In this document: positions 1 to 9,723 of the stretch, piece by piece
Numbering within the stretch: position 1 is the stretch's first letter
How the letters are laid out: the number at the start of each line of letters is the position of its first letter
From: CAYGVX01 sp964395545
GTDB lineage: Archaea; Thermoproteota; Bathyarchaeia; Bathyarchaeales; SOJC01
DNA length: 64,000 nucleotides
Reading direction: 5' to 3'
NCBI GenBank assembly: GCA_964395545.1
Contig: CAYNAW010000001.1
Span: 1 to 64,000, forward strand
Notes under the pieces: generated by a model
Seen by the model: the letters and a program-made list of their open reading frames with translations, nothing else
Told to the model about the DNA's origin: nothing
Databases searched by the model: none
Translations under genes and position numbers: made by a program

Positions 1-457
1 TGATGGCTTTTTCCATAGCTTCTTCTCTTACGATTTCGGTTACTCTGGTTAGGGCGCCGAGCATAACCACGTTTGCATACATCTCCGACTTCAGCTCTGC
101 TCTGGCGACCTTGGTTATCGGCAGCTTGTAGATCCTCACCCCCGTCTCGGGGACTTGCTTGACCATTTCCTCGTCGACAATCACGACGGCATTTTCTTTC
201 GCGTCTCCAATGTTGGCGTCGAGCGCCTCTTGGGTCAACGCCACTAAGATATCACATTTCCGCACTAGCGGGTAGCCTATCCTCTCGTCCGAGATGATTA
301 CTTCACTTTTCGCTGCGCTCCCGCGGGCTTCAGCCCCATAGCTCTGCGTCTGTACCACGTTTTTCCCCTCGGAGACCGCTGCTCGTCCAAGGATCTGTCC
401 GGCCAACACGACTCCTTGACCGCCGAGCCCACAGATTCGCACTTCGACTCTACTCAT
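1..457 (-). CDS. korC: 2-oxoacid:ferredoxin oxidoreductase, gamma subunit (partial)
   Basis: The gene runs off the left edge of the window, so only the first 152 residues are present. It starts at ATG 457, inside the last codons of korB (8-base overlap, ATGAGTAG). The N-terminus carries the GLGGQG motif, followed by a SYGAEARGSAA stretch, both typical of the gamma domain of keto-acid:ferredoxin oxidoreductases. In the family this subunit helps bind coenzyme A and completes the alpha-beta-gamma enzyme that oxidatively decarboxylates a 2-oxoacid to acyl-CoA with reduction of ferredoxin. Gene order korA-korB-korC with overlapping ends implies one transcript. The exact substrate (2-oxoglutarate or another 2-oxoacid) cannot be read from sequence. 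Confidence 0.9.
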   Translation of the reverse strand, partial: MSRVEVRICGLGGQGVVLAGQILGRAAVSEGKNVVQTQSYGAEARGSAAKSEVIISDERIGYPLVRKCDILVALTQEALDANIGDAKENAVVIVDEEMVKQVPETGVRIYKLPITKVARAELKSEMYANVVMLGALTRVTEIVREEAMEKAI

Positions 458-1274
458 GCTCCATCGCCTTTTTCAACACAGCTTGCACCGTCTTTGTCAA
501 CGGCGGAAGCTTCCTGTTGACGAACTCGCCCACCACAGTTTTTCCCTCCAGCTCCTCCTCGTTCAGCCCCTTTGCCGAATCAGCCGCTACGCTCTGCTGC
601 TTCAACGACACCAGCATTTCTCCTGCATTCTTGAACCCCGCGCGGCGACCATAAGCCGTCGGACACTGGCTTACCGCCTCGACAAATGCGAATCCCCTTG
701 TGTCGAGCGCCTTCTTGAAGGCCTCCTTCAACTCACGCACGTGCGCCGTCGTCCACCGTGCAGCGTAACATGCGCCCGCCGCGACGACAAGCTTCACCGC
801 GTCTAAAGGCGGTTCAAAGCTTCCATAAGGCGTCGTCGTGGTTTTCGTCTTCAACGGCGTGGTCGGCGCCGCCTGCCCGCCTGTCATTCCATAAATCATG
901 TTGTTTACCATTATCACGGTGATGTCTAGGTTCCTCCGAGCCGCGTGTATCAGGTGGTTTAGGCCGATGCCCACAATGTCGCCATCGCCCCCGAAAACAA
1001 CTACCCGCAGATCGGGGCGCATGAGCTTTATGCCAAGGGCTACTGGAATGCTTCGTCCGTGCAACGTGTGAATTGAGTCGGCCTGAAAATGCGGGGAGGG
1101 AATCCACGAGGCACAGCCGATGCCGCTGCAGAACACGAAACCTCGGAGATCACCGTGTCCCATCTCGTGGACAGCACGCAGAAACGTGTTAGCCACTGTG
1201 GCGTTGCCGCAGCCCGCGCAGAACGGAAACGGGATATCCCGCAAGTAGTTCTTCGCCGAAAAGGCCTCATCCAT
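450..1274 (-). CDS. korB: 2-oxoacid:ferredoxin oxidoreductase, beta subunit (TPP-binding)
   Basis: A 274-residue protein. Residues 19-24 are CAGCGN, a cysteine motif of the beta subunit, and the thiamine diphosphate signature GDGDIVGIGLNHL followed by VNN lies near residues 95-125. The subunit carries the TPP active site and the 4Fe-4S cluster that passes electrons to ferredoxin. I chose ATG 1274 rather than a longer frame at 1295, because a GAGAGGAG ribosome-binding site sits within the end of korA about 10 bases ahead. Translation is therefore coupled to korA, and the stop overlaps the korC start. Confidence 0.92.
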   Translation of the reverse strand: MDEAFSAKNYLRDIPFPFCAGCGNATVANTFLRAVHEMGHGDLRGFVFCSGIGCASWIPSPHFQADSIHTLHGRSIPVALGIKLMRPDLRVVVFGGDGDIVGIGLNHLIHAARRNLDITVIMVNNMIYGMTGGQAAPTTPLKTKTTTTPYGSFEPPLDAVKLVVAAGACYAARWTTAHVRELKEAFKKALDTRGFAFVEAVSQCPTAYGRRAGFKNAGEMLVSLKQQSVAADSAKGLNEEELEGKTVVGEFVNRKLPPLTKTVQAVLKKAMEHE

Positions 1275-1278
1275 GCTG

Positions 1279-2418
1279 CTAGACGCTCCTCTCAACTTCA
1301 GCCCAGAGTTCCTCAGGAGTCAGCATTTCGCCACCCCCCACCTTGTTGACAGGCACCACTTCGGCGGCATCGCCTACGACTCTCTGTACCTCGAAGAAAA
1401 CCTGCTGCAAATTCATCTCGGGCACCAGAATGGTCTTGGCTTTCTGAGCTAACGTTCGCACGATTCTCTCAGGAAACGGCCAAAGTGTCTTTAGCCTTAC
1501 AAAGCCTGTCTTCACTCCCCTCTCATTCGCCATCTCAACTGCCTCGTAGACTGCCCGCGAAGTGCATCCAAACGAGACGAAGCCTACTTCGCAGCTGCCC
1601 AAGTTGTAGTCTTCGAAGTCCATCAACCTCTCAGCATTGTTTCTCACTTTTCCTACAAGTCTCGACACCAAATCTCGATGAACTTTCGGATCAGCAGTAG
1701 AACGTATTCCAGATTCATTGTGCGTCGACCCCGTCACCGTCACGTTAAATCCTTCTCCAACTGAAGGCATAGGGGGCACTTCGTTCCCCCCGAAGAACGC
1801 CCGCTCTCCTGCCTGAGGCTTCTTACGTTCCACCACGTTTATCTCTTCTGGAGGCGGAATCGTCATCTGCTCTCTCATGTGAGCAATTACCTCGTCAGCC
1901 AATAAAACAACGGGCGTGCGGTACCTTTCGGCCAAGTTGAAAGCCCGTACAGTCAAGTCGAGCATTTCTTGCACCGAGTTGGGCGACAGCACGATAGCGG
2001 CGTAGTCTCCATGCGTTCCCCAGCGTGCCTGCATAACGTCTCCTTGACCACATTTCGTCGCCTGTCCAGTGCTCGGGCCAGCCCTCTGTACGTCGACCAC
2101 CACGCATGGGGTCTCGGTCATAAATGCGTAGCCAATATTCTCTTGCATCAAACTGAACCCTGGCCCCGAAGTTGCCGTCATCGCCTTGGCCCCTGCCCAA
2201 CTGGCTCCAATCACTGAGGCTAACGAGGCTATCTCGTCCTCCATCTGAATCATAATTCCGCCCACCTGAGGCAGACGTTCGGCCAGATGTTCAGCTATCT
2301 CGCTGGCGGGCGTGATGGGGTAACCCGCGAAGAATCGACACCCGGCAATGATGGCGGCTTCAGCTAGAGCTTCGTTCCCCTGCATGAAGTGTGTGTCCCG
2401 AGACAAGCATGCTACCAT
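1279..2418 (-). CDS. korA: 2-oxoacid:ferredoxin oxidoreductase, alpha subunit
   Basis: A 379-residue alpha subunit. It has the YPITPASE motif near residue 34, the SGPGFSLMQENIG region and the QRAGPSTGQ motif, all standard for the pyrimidine-binding domain of KorA/PorA proteins. A C-terminal transketolase-like domain (about residues 270-375) follows. A GAGGAG ribosome-binding site lies 12 bases before ATG 2418. It is the first gene of a korA-korB-korC operon. No korD ferredoxin gene was seen immediately upstream, so electrons probably go to a separately encoded ferredoxin. The assignment to 2-oxoglutarate rather than other 2-oxoacids rests on subunit architecture only. Confidence 0.92.
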   Translation of the reverse strand: MVACLSRDTHFMQGNEALAEAAIIAGCRFFAGYPITPASEIAEHLAERLPQVGGIMIQMEDEIASLASVIGASWAGAKAMTATSGPGFSLMQENIGYAFMTETPCVVVDVQRAGPSTGQATKCGQGDVMQARWGTHGDYAAIVLSPNSVQEMLDLTVRAFNLAERYRTPVVLLADEVIAHMREQMTIPPPEEINVVERKKPQAGERAFFGGNEVPPMPSVGEGFNVTVTGSTHNESGIRSTADPKVHRDLVSRLVGKVRNNAERLMDFEDYNLGSCEVGFVSFGCTSRAVYEAVEMANERGVKTGFVRLKTLWPFPERIVRTLAQKAKTILVPEMNLQQVFFEVQRVVGDAAEVVPVNKVGGGEMLTPEELWAEVERSV

Positions 2419-2981
2419 GTTCCTGGATGCTCCTCAGGCTTGTTTTTGTCCATAGCCGGCTTAAAGGTTTGTCCCAATAACCCAAAGGACTCGTTCCTGC
2501 TCTCTCATGCGTTAGGAGTTGTCGTGATTACAACTCCTATCAAACTGAAGAGGACAAAGCCCGAATCTGTGAAGGCTTGACCCGAGGAAGCAGCAACCAC
2601 ATTATCTAGCCATGGACGACTTCGTAAACGAAAGGACGAAAAAAGAGAAACGGAGAGGCGACTCCAAGGCTAAGACACATCCAGTGCGAACATGGTTGGC
2701 AGAAACCAAGTTCTGTCCACGATTACAGTGCCCAAAAGCCCTATCCTTATGAAGAGATGGAAGGATATTCCGCGCTCGATACCCGAAGAACTCCAAGGAA
2801 GCAGAGGCTTCCACCAGCCGTGATCAGAAATGCTCCGACGCGCAACAGGGTCATCTTCCACCTCCCATTCGTGATCTTGGCTTGTACCTTGCCTACTGCT
2901 CTAGGTTCTGCGATCAACGTGCGCCCGATATCCTACGTGGATTCGCAGAGTGGGACGTCTACTGAATAGGCAGAAGCCACA
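2419..2981. other. 563-base intergenic region without a convincing gene
   Basis: All frames here give only short ORFs of 46-71 residues with no recognisable family. A plus-strand 46-codon ORF at 2612-2752 is basic and carries two cysteines but has no visible ribosome-binding site. The region may hold regulatory sequence for the leftward kor operon and perhaps remnants of a decayed gene. I see no repeat, tRNA or insertion-sequence end. Confidence 0.4.
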
Positions 2982-4610
2982 TCATTGTCTTCTTCGAATT
3001 ATGAGCACCGCGATTAAGGCTACGCCCGCGATGCCCACGCCAGCATAGAGGTACCCCGAGTACTTGCTCAGGAAGGAAGGTTCCACCACGACGAAATCCA
3101 CCACCTCACTTATAGCTTCATGTCTCTCGCCGTCGCCCAGAAACTCCGCTTTAACGCTCCAGGAGCCCAATCCTGAGGGTTTGAAGCTGGATGAAAAACT
3201 GCTGTTCCTCAGAAGTTGGTGCTGTTCGATTTTCGAGCCGTTCAGGGCCGTGAAAGTCAGCTTGACACGTGCCTGCGAGGCATTCAGGATGGGCGTTACG
3301 AAGCCGACGATTGAAATATTCTCTCCCAAATTCGCGGTTGCACGGTCTAGCGTGAAGTTTATGTCTGACTTGTGCTTCACCGTATAGCTGCCGTTGATGT
3401 TCATCGCGTTGTCTAGGAAGTCGTAGGCTTCTACATGGTAGTTCACCGTCACGCCTGCTTCTTGTCCTGGGATTGTCCCTTTGCAGGTATGGTTGCTGAC
3501 CTCCATCTCGGCCGTGGTCATGGTGTTCCACTCGTCTGTTGAATAGTGCAGTTGGGCTCGCTGAATCTGAGAGTTGTTCGATCTAGCTGTAAGTGTGGTC
3601 TCGTTGTTTGGAAAGATTCTCTGAAGGGGAGCGTCTAACTGCAGCGTCGACTCGCCGAAGTTCGTCTTCACTCTGAAGCTCACATTTCCAACTCCCGCTT
3701 CGCCTATGAGTACAAGGTGGTAGAGGCATTCTCCCTTGCAGGGTGAAGTGTAGTTGATGAACATGTCCTGCCCATAGTCTTCGCAGCTCGCGTAGGCTTC
3801 GCCCCTGATGCCCCTGCTGTCCAAGTTGTAACCCCCGAAGATGCCGTTCACCTCGCCGTAGAGCCCGGGCTCCCATGCCAAGGACATATTGCTGAGCACT
3901 TGGCCTTTTCCGCTAGAGGGGTTTGCCATGAGGTAGAGCCGTGCCTCGTACATGTCAAGTGTATTGGGCACTTGGACGCAGATTTCGACGCGTTCACTAC
4001 TGGTTGCGAACTCGTACGCCCAGCTTGTGTTCTGAGTTGAGGCGTTTCCCTGCTTTCCTTCGATGAAGACACTGTGCCACGTGTTCGTTTCAACATGTTC
4101 AATTACCATAAACGTGGCAGCGTCCGCACCTTGGCTTTCTCTGGGGTCGTTTCTCACAACGAATGTGTAGTTACCTGACTGCCTCGGTGCGAAGAAGGGC
4201 TGTTCGACCGTCGTTCCCAGATGTTCCGGGAATCCCGCCGCTTCCGTATGGTGTCCCTCCAGTTCTCCAGAAGGGGAGTAAACGTAGATGTCATAGTCTG
4301 TCTTGGGGGCGCTTCCTTTGTCTATCCAGTCACCGTAGCAGTAGACGTGATAAGTGCGATTGGCAATTAAGGTGAAGACATACGTCCAGTTGGCGCCGAT
4401 TTGCACTTGAGATGCGTTAATTCTCATCGGTATGACGGGTTTGCGAATGTATGTCCAGTTACCATACGGCGGTTCGTTGACATAGACGTACGTCCAGTTC
4501 TGTTCACAGACGGCTTTTTCTGACAGAGTTAGAAGTAAGGATGCTGAGGCCAACATCGAGAACAGCAGGAGAGCTCTGACTGGCTTCACGGACAATGCTC
4601 GTTCCTCCAA
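2982..4610 (-). CDS. Large secreted, C-terminally membrane-anchored surface protein
   Basis: A 542-residue protein of unknown function. The N-terminus has a basic start and a hydrophobic stretch (residues about 12-35), consistent with a signal peptide. The C-terminus has a single transmembrane helix (about 513-538) followed by RRRQ, the classic stop-transfer pattern, so the body should face outside. There are many N-glycosylation sequons (NWT, NRT, NST, NVS, NTT). Residues about 60-160 resemble the beta-sandwich found in pre-peptidase C-terminal domains (YDIYVYSPSG, then SGNYTFVVRND). The region around 345-500 looks like two Ig-like beta-sandwich modules (YHVEAYDFLDN; SWSVKAEFLGD). No catalytic motif is visible. 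A cell-envelope or adhesion role is inferred. Confidence 0.7.
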   Translation of the reverse strand: MEERALSVKPVRALLLFSMLASASLLLTLSEKAVCEQNWTYVYVNEPPYGNWTYIRKPVIPMRINASQVQIGANWTYVFTLIANRTYHVYCYGDWIDKGSAPKTDYDIYVYSPSGELEGHHTEAAGFPEHLGTTVEQPFFAPRQSGNYTFVVRNDPRESQGADAATFMVIEHVETNTWHSVFIEGKQGNASTQNTSWAYEFATSSERVEICVQVPNTLDMYEARLYLMANPSSGKGQVLSNMSLAWEPGLYGEVNGIFGGYNLDSRGIRGEAYASCEDYGQDMFINYTSPCKGECLYHLVLIGEAGVGNVSFRVKTNFGESTLQLDAPLQRIFPNNETTLTARSNNSQIQRAQLHYSTDEWNTMTTAEMEVSNHTCKGTIPGQEAGVTVNYHVEAYDFLDNAMNINGSYTVKHKSDINFTLDRATANLGENISIVGFVTPILNASQARVKLTFTALNGSKIEQHQLLRNSSFSSSFKPSGLGSWSVKAEFLGDGERHEAISEVVDFVVVEPSFLSKYSGYLYAGVGIAGVALIAVLIIRRRQ

Positions 4611-4872
4611 TATGTACAGCTTGGTTCAAGGTTGTTCCTCAGAGCAATAATCATTATGAAAAAAGGGTCCTTATTTGGAATCAAAATCCACAGGTTCGGC
4701 CTCCGTGTCACCGAAGGGCTGCCACGCATCAGAGTGTGCTTCTGGTGAAGGTTAGAACGAGCTCGGAAGAAACATAGCAGAGTGCAACTACCCCAGAATG
4801 GGCATACATCAGTTGTCTGACCAAAACTTATCTACCTTTATCTCTCTCCTGTGGTTAGCACAGGTGAAAGAT

Positions 4873-6291
4873 ATGGACAAGGATTTGGCGGACTATGCTT
4901 TGGAGTATGCTCAGAGCAAGAAGATTGACTATGCGGAAGCAAGGGCGCAGGTCACTGAAGCTGACCAAATGGTGATAAAGAACGGTGTCCTCGATGCATT
5001 CGTCTCGACAGAGGACAGCGGGTTCTGTGTGAAAATACTGGCCAGCGGAGGACTCGGCTTTGCGTCGACCAACAAGTGGACGAAGAAGGAGGCGAAATCC
5101 ATTGTTGATACCGCCTACAAGTTGGCAACCGTGGCGAAGCGCAAGGATAAGATCGCCTTCGCAGAAGAGAAGTGTGTGAAGGCGAAGTGGAAGGTCGAGC
5201 AAAAGGAGAAGAGTGAGGATGTTTCGCCCGAGAAGAAGATCGAGGAATTGATGACCGTTGATAAGGCGTTGGCATCGCAGCAGATCAAGATCCCTGGCCG
5301 AATAATCACCAGTTCGATAGCTCTTACAGAGAAGTATTTCGTCAACTCTGAAGGCTCGGTGATCTCATCCTTCGTTCCTGCGATAGGCGCGTTTGCCCTC
5401 ATAACCGTGATTGAGAACGGCAAGCCCGAACAAGCCTACAAACAGTTTGGGCGAAGCGGAGGCTGGGAAGCTTTCGACAAGTGGAAAATCGCGGACGAGA
5501 TGGTCCATGAGGCCAAAGTGTTGCAGACACTAGTAAAGGAGGGAAAGGCTGTGAAGCCTGGAACCATGGATCTGGTCTGTGGATCAGAAGTCACGGGTAT
5601 TGCCTCTCACGAGTCCTGCGGGCATCCGATGGAGGCAGACCGAATACTCGGACGCGAAATGAGTCAGGCAGGGCGATCCTTCGTTTACCCTGGTGGGCCT
5701 TTCTGGGTAGGAACCCGAATCGGCAGTGACATAGTGACCATCGTGGACGACCCGACCGTGAAGAATAGTTACGGCTACTATGAGTACGACGATGAGGGCA
5801 TCAAGGCAAGGCGACGCTTCCTGTACAAGGATGGGGTGATAAACGAGTTCCTGCAGAACCGTGAAACCGCGGCGAAACTGGGTACGAGGAGCAACGGCTC
5901 GTCCAGATCAGTCAACTATGACAGGGAAGCTATCGTGCGCATGGCCAACACCTACCTGTTGCCCGGAAACTGGACGGAGGAGGAGATCATAGAGGACGTG
6001 AAACACGGAATCTACATGAAATCCTTCACAGAGTGGAACATTGACGACCGACGCTTCAACCAACGCTACGTGGGAAAAGAAGCGTATCTGATTGACGATG
6101 GCGAGTTGAAGCACCCTGTCGCAAGGCCAGTGATCGAAACCACGACAAAGAACTGGTGGAGTGTCGTGGACGCCATATCTAAGAAAGTCGCATACGACGC
6201 TGCGACCTGCGGCAAGGGTGACCCAATGCAAGGCGTTCCGGTCTACACGGGTGGGCCAGCCATCCGCTTGAAAGGGGTGTACGTGAAATGA
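4873..6291 (+). CDS. tldD: TldD-family metalloprotease subunit
   Basis: A 472-residue member of the TldD/PmbA family. The metal-binding motif HESCGH is at residues 246-251, followed by PMEADRILG, the diagnostic sequence of the active TldD subunit. In bacteria TldD pairs with TldE to form a heterodimeric protease that trims unfolded leader peptides. The start was set at ATG 4873, which has GGTGAAAG just upstream. A longer frame at 4798 adds 25 residues that look non-homologous. The stop overlaps the start of the TldE gene by four bases (ATGA), so the two are translationally coupled, as expected for a heterodimer. Confidence 0.93.
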   Translation: MDKDLADYALEYAQSKKIDYAEARAQVTEADQMVIKNGVLDAFVSTEDSGFCVKILASGGLGFASTNKWTKKEAKSIVDTAYKLATVAKRKDKIAFAEEKCVKAKWKVEQKEKSEDVSPEKKIEELMTVDKALASQQIKIPGRIITSSIALTEKYFVNSEGSVISSFVPAIGAFALITVIENGKPEQAYKQFGRSGGWEAFDKWKIADEMVHEAKVLQTLVKEGKAVKPGTMDLVCGSEVTGIASHESCGHPMEADRILGREMSQAGRSFVYPGGPFWVGTRIGSDIVTIVDDPTVKNSYGYYEYDDEGIKARRRFLYKDGVINEFLQNRETAAKLGTRSNGSSRSVNYDREAIVRMANTYLLPGNWTEEEIIEDVKHGIYMKSFTEWNIDDRRFNQRYVGKEAYLIDDGELKHPVARPVIETTTKNWWSVVDAISKKVAYDAATCGKGDPMQGVPVYTGGPAIRLKGVYVK

Positions 6292-7613
6292 GCGATGCTC
6301 TGTCGAAGACCGAAGCGATAGTGAAGAAGGGCAAAGCCTTCGGCGCAGACGAAGTGCTGGCGAAGACGACCTTCGGACGGAACATACAGACACGGTTCAG
6401 CAATAACCAGATCGACATAACGGTGGCGTGGAACGACTACGTCACAGACGTTACGCTAGCGTGGAAAAAGCGTCTCGTAGGCACCCAGATACGGAACTTC
6501 GAGAATACAGACAAGATAATGGCACGAACCTTCAGCCTAGCGAAAGCATCAAAGGAAAATCCCACCTACGGTGGCATTGCCCAAGGGAAGTTCAAGTATC
6601 CGAAGCCAACCGCTGACAAGAAACTGCAGGGACTGGAAGACCCATCTGGATACGTCCTAGAAGCCATAGAAGCGACAAAAGAAGAAGCAGGCAGACGAGT
6701 GAATGCCGGAGGAATCCTCTACGCAAGATACGAAGACGTTTACCTTGTCTCCTCCGAAGGACCAATGGGACAAGACGCGCGATCAGCCATTGAGCTTTCA
6801 ATCCGTGCCTTCTCGCAAATCGACGCCTCAGGACACGGCGTGGAATGCTGCTCGAATCTCAAAGACTTCCGCCCCGCCAGAGCCGGGGAAAAAGCAGGCG
6901 AGATCGCGAAGCTGGCCAAGGATCCCAAGCAGGGAGAAGAAGGCAAGCACGACATCATATTCGATCCGCTCTTCTTCGGTTCCATGCTCGGAAGATGGGG
7001 CGACATGGCGTCAGCCTACTCCGTCATGATTCAGATGTCCGTTTTCGTCGACAAGCTTGGTCAGAAAGTGGCGTCGGACGTAGTGACGCTGCGAGACGAC
7101 CCCGCTGCCTACTCGGTGAATAACAGGGCTTACGACGACGAAGGATTCCCGGTGCAACCAAACGTGATCATCGACAAAGGCGTCCTCAAAACGTACCTTC
7201 ACAACACGTCGACCTCAAAAATCTTCAAGACCAAAACAACTGGAAACGCTGGGCTAGTTCAACCGTCTGCTTGGAACCTTGAGCTCGACGCGGGCGACAT
7301 GAGCAAAGAGGAGCTTTTCAGCCAAGTGAAACGAGGCATCTACCTCACTAATACTTGGTACACCCGATTCCAGAATTACGCAACCGGCGACTTTTCAACA
7401 ATTCCTCGAGACGGCATTTTCCTGATCGAGCAGGGCGAGATAAAGCAGTCATGGAAAGACCTGCGGCTCAGCGACAACATCCAAAGACTGCTCTACCAGA
7501 TAGCAGCCACCTCGAAGGAGCGGCAACACGTGCATTGGTGGGGCGAGGCAGAACCTCCATCCCTGTCGCCATATGTCCTGGCAAAAGACATACAGATGAC
7601 GAAGCCCAAATAG
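6288..7613 (+). CDS. tldE: TldE/PmbA-family partner subunit
   Basis: A 441-residue protein of the same fold as TldD but without the HExxxH motif, as expected for the non-metal-binding TldE/PmbA half of the heterodimer. Matching segments include NNRAYDDEGFPVQPN and the C-terminal GEIKQSWKDLRLSDN stretch. Its start is coupled to the tldD stop. Together the pair should form a broad-cleft peptidase processing small unfolded peptides. The natural substrate in archaea is not known. The following gene, on the same strand 65 bases away, encodes another peptidase. Confidence 0.9.
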   Translation: MSDALSKTEAIVKKGKAFGADEVLAKTTFGRNIQTRFSNNQIDITVAWNDYVTDVTLAWKKRLVGTQIRNFENTDKIMARTFSLAKASKENPTYGGIAQGKFKYPKPTADKKLQGLEDPSGYVLEAIEATKEEAGRRVNAGGILYARYEDVYLVSSEGPMGQDARSAIELSIRAFSQIDASGHGVECCSNLKDFRPARAGEKAGEIAKLAKDPKQGEEGKHDIIFDPLFFGSMLGRWGDMASAYSVMIQMSVFVDKLGQKVASDVVTLRDDPAAYSVNNRAYDDEGFPVQPNVIIDKGVLKTYLHNTSTSKIFKTKTTGNAGLVQPSAWNLELDAGDMSKEELFSQVKRGIYLTNTWYTRFQNYATGDFSTIPRDGIFLIEQGEIKQSWKDLRLSDNIQRLLYQIAATSKERQHVHWWGEAEPPSLSPYVLAKDIQMTKPK

Positions 7614-7684
7614 CCCTCTCCCCTCTTTTTCCAAAAACTTAAGCAGCAAGCACTCACTATCTAATCTGCCGGAGGGTTTTGCAC

Positions 7685-9721
7685 TTGAAGCCAGAAATCG
7701 AGAAAAGCGTGAAAGACGAGCTTTCCGGAGAAATCGCCAAGGACTACGTAGCGCAAATCACCCGATTTCACCGAATCCAAGCCTCCCCGATGTTTCATGA
7801 AGCCGCAGAATATGTGAGGGATACTCTCCGTAACCTAGGATTGCGAGACGCCGCAATCGAGCAGTTCCTCTCCGACGGTGAAAAGAGCTACTGGACCCAG
7901 GTCTCTCCGGTGGGCTGGGAAGTGAAAAGCGCCGAACTCCATCTTGTCGAACCTGAGAAGAAACTGCTCGCCCGATACAAGGAGGTGCCCACATGCCTCC
8001 ACACGTTCAGCAACGCGACCCCGCTCGAGGGCACAGTGGCCCAACTGGTAGACGTGGGTGAAGGAACCAAACCAGAACACTACGAAGGCAAGGACGTTAA
8101 GGGCAAGCTTGTTTTGGCCACAGGTAGAGCCTTGCGAGTCCATGAACAAGCAGTCTACAAGTACGGCGCGGCTGGAGTGATAACCGACACTCCGATTGAG
8201 ATTAAGAATGTGCGGGAAAGCATAGATATCCCCGATGCTCACGCCTACCAAGGCATTTGGCCGACGAAGAAAGACCTGAGCAAGACGGCCTTCGGGTTTT
8301 CGCTGAGCAAACGTCAAGGAGACAGCCTGCGAGCCCTGCTCAGAAGCGGGAAACCAGTCGCGCTGAAAGCATCGGTTGACGCAAGACTGTACTCCGGATA
8401 TCTGGACGTAGTCACGGCCACCATAAGAGGCAGTTCAAAACCCGAAGAAGAAATGATCCTCATCGCCCACCTATGTCACCCCAAGCCCAGCGCCAACGAC
8501 AACGCCTCAGGCAGTGGCTTGCTCCTCGAAATCGCTCGCACTGTACAAACCCTCATAGACGACGGTAAAGTTGCGCGACCAGCGAGGACCATACGCTTTC
8601 TATGGGTGCCTGAAACCATGGGCACGACTGCCTATCTCCACGACCATGAAGATATGGCTTCCAGAGCAATCGCCGGAATTAACCTCGACATGGTGGGACA
8701 GGACCAAGAGCTCTGCCAATCCACGCTCAACCTCGACAAGACACCCGACTCAAATCCCTCATACCTAAACGACTACATGTTCAGCCTCATCGAACACTCG
8801 ATAGACGTCTTCGACCCCATGACCGCGTTTGGTTCAGCCTCTACGTTCCGCTATCGGGTCAGCACTTTCAGCGGCGGAAGCGACCACGCTGAACTCAACG
8901 AATCGACCTTCAGCATCCCCACGGTCATGCTCATCCAGTGGCCCGACTTGTACTATCATTCGAGCATGGACACGGTCGACAAGGTCAGCGAAGACAGCCT
9001 ACGACGAGTCGGCTGGATAACCACGGTAGCAGCTTTAACTATCGCAGACGCTACGGCTCAGGACGCGATTTTCCTCGCGAGCTTAGCTAGGTGGGGAGGA
9101 ATGGCTCGGCTAAGTGCGGCAAGCAGAGAGGCAACCGCGGCGCTGTTCGCGAAGCGAGCTTCAGCCCAAGACTCTAAAGAACTTGCCAACATAGTGTCCA
9201 ACTTCAGGAACAAGATGGAGCATATCGCTTGGCGTGAAAAGCAGGCTATAGTATCCGCAAAAAGGTTAGGCAACAGCCCTGAGCTGGAGGAATCCGTGGG
9301 GAGGCATTTGAAAGACTTGGAAGGCTGTCGTCAGGTTGAGATGCGGCGGTTCGAAGAAACCTTAGCCTATGTTGCAGAAGCAGCGGGCATAACGTTACCC
9401 CCGCAAATGGAGGAATCCGAAGCAGCGAAGGAGGCTATGCGCCTTAAGCCCAAACGTCTGTTCAAAGGTGCCTTCAGCGAGGACGCTCTAAAACGTGCGT
9501 TAGGTGAGAAGGAATATGGGTGGTACGACGATGTCAGGAAAAGAGATCAAGACTTCGGCAAGAAGCTGTACGAGCTTTTTAACTTCATGGATAAGGATAG
9601 AACGGCCTACGAAGCTGTGAATGCGGTAGCAGCAGAATACGGCGAGACGAGTGTTGAGGACATGCTTAAGGTTATGCGCGACCTAGAGAAGACAGGGTTC
9701 ATCATTCTACAAAAGCCCTAG
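7685..9721 (+). CDS. DUF4910/M28-like aminopeptidase with C-terminal helical extension
   Basis: A protein of about 678 residues. Residues about 100-240 resemble a protease-associated insert (KLVLATGRA; AAGVITDTP). The metallopeptidase core shows the M28-type metal ligands in order: AHLCHPKPSANDNASG near 260 (His and Asp), PETMGT near 310, NLDMVGQD near 332 and YYHSSMDT near 423. The final ~230 residues are mostly helical and end in a winged-helix-like segment, longer than a bare M28 core. GGAGGG at 7671-7676 best fits the TTG at 7685, eight bases downstream, although a TTG at 7679 is in frame. Function is inferred as a zinc aminopeptidase, possibly finishing peptides made by the adjacent TldD/E. 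Confidence 0.78.
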   Translation: MKPEIEKSVKDELSGEIAKDYVAQITRFHRIQASPMFHEAAEYVRDTLRNLGLRDAAIEQFLSDGEKSYWTQVSPVGWEVKSAELHLVEPEKKLLARYKEVPTCLHTFSNATPLEGTVAQLVDVGEGTKPEHYEGKDVKGKLVLATGRALRVHEQAVYKYGAAGVITDTPIEIKNVRESIDIPDAHAYQGIWPTKKDLSKTAFGFSLSKRQGDSLRALLRSGKPVALKASVDARLYSGYLDVVTATIRGSSKPEEEMILIAHLCHPKPSANDNASGSGLLLEIARTVQTLIDDGKVARPARTIRFLWVPETMGTTAYLHDHEDMASRAIAGINLDMVGQDQELCQSTLNLDKTPDSNPSYLNDYMFSLIEHSIDVFDPMTAFGSASTFRYRVSTFSGGSDHAELNESTFSIPTVMLIQWPDLYYHSSMDTVDKVSEDSLRRVGWITTVAALTIADATAQDAIFLASLARWGGMARLSAASREATAALFAKRASAQDSKELANIVSNFRNKMEHIAWREKQAIVSAKRLGNSPELEESVGRHLKDLEGCRQVEMRRFEETLAYVAEAAGITLPPQMEESEAAKEAMRLKPKRLFKGAFSEDALKRALGEKEYGWYDDVRKRDQDFGKKLYELFNFMDKDRTAYEAVNAVAAEYGETSVEDMLKVMRDLEKTGFIILQKP

Positions 9722-9723
9722 AG

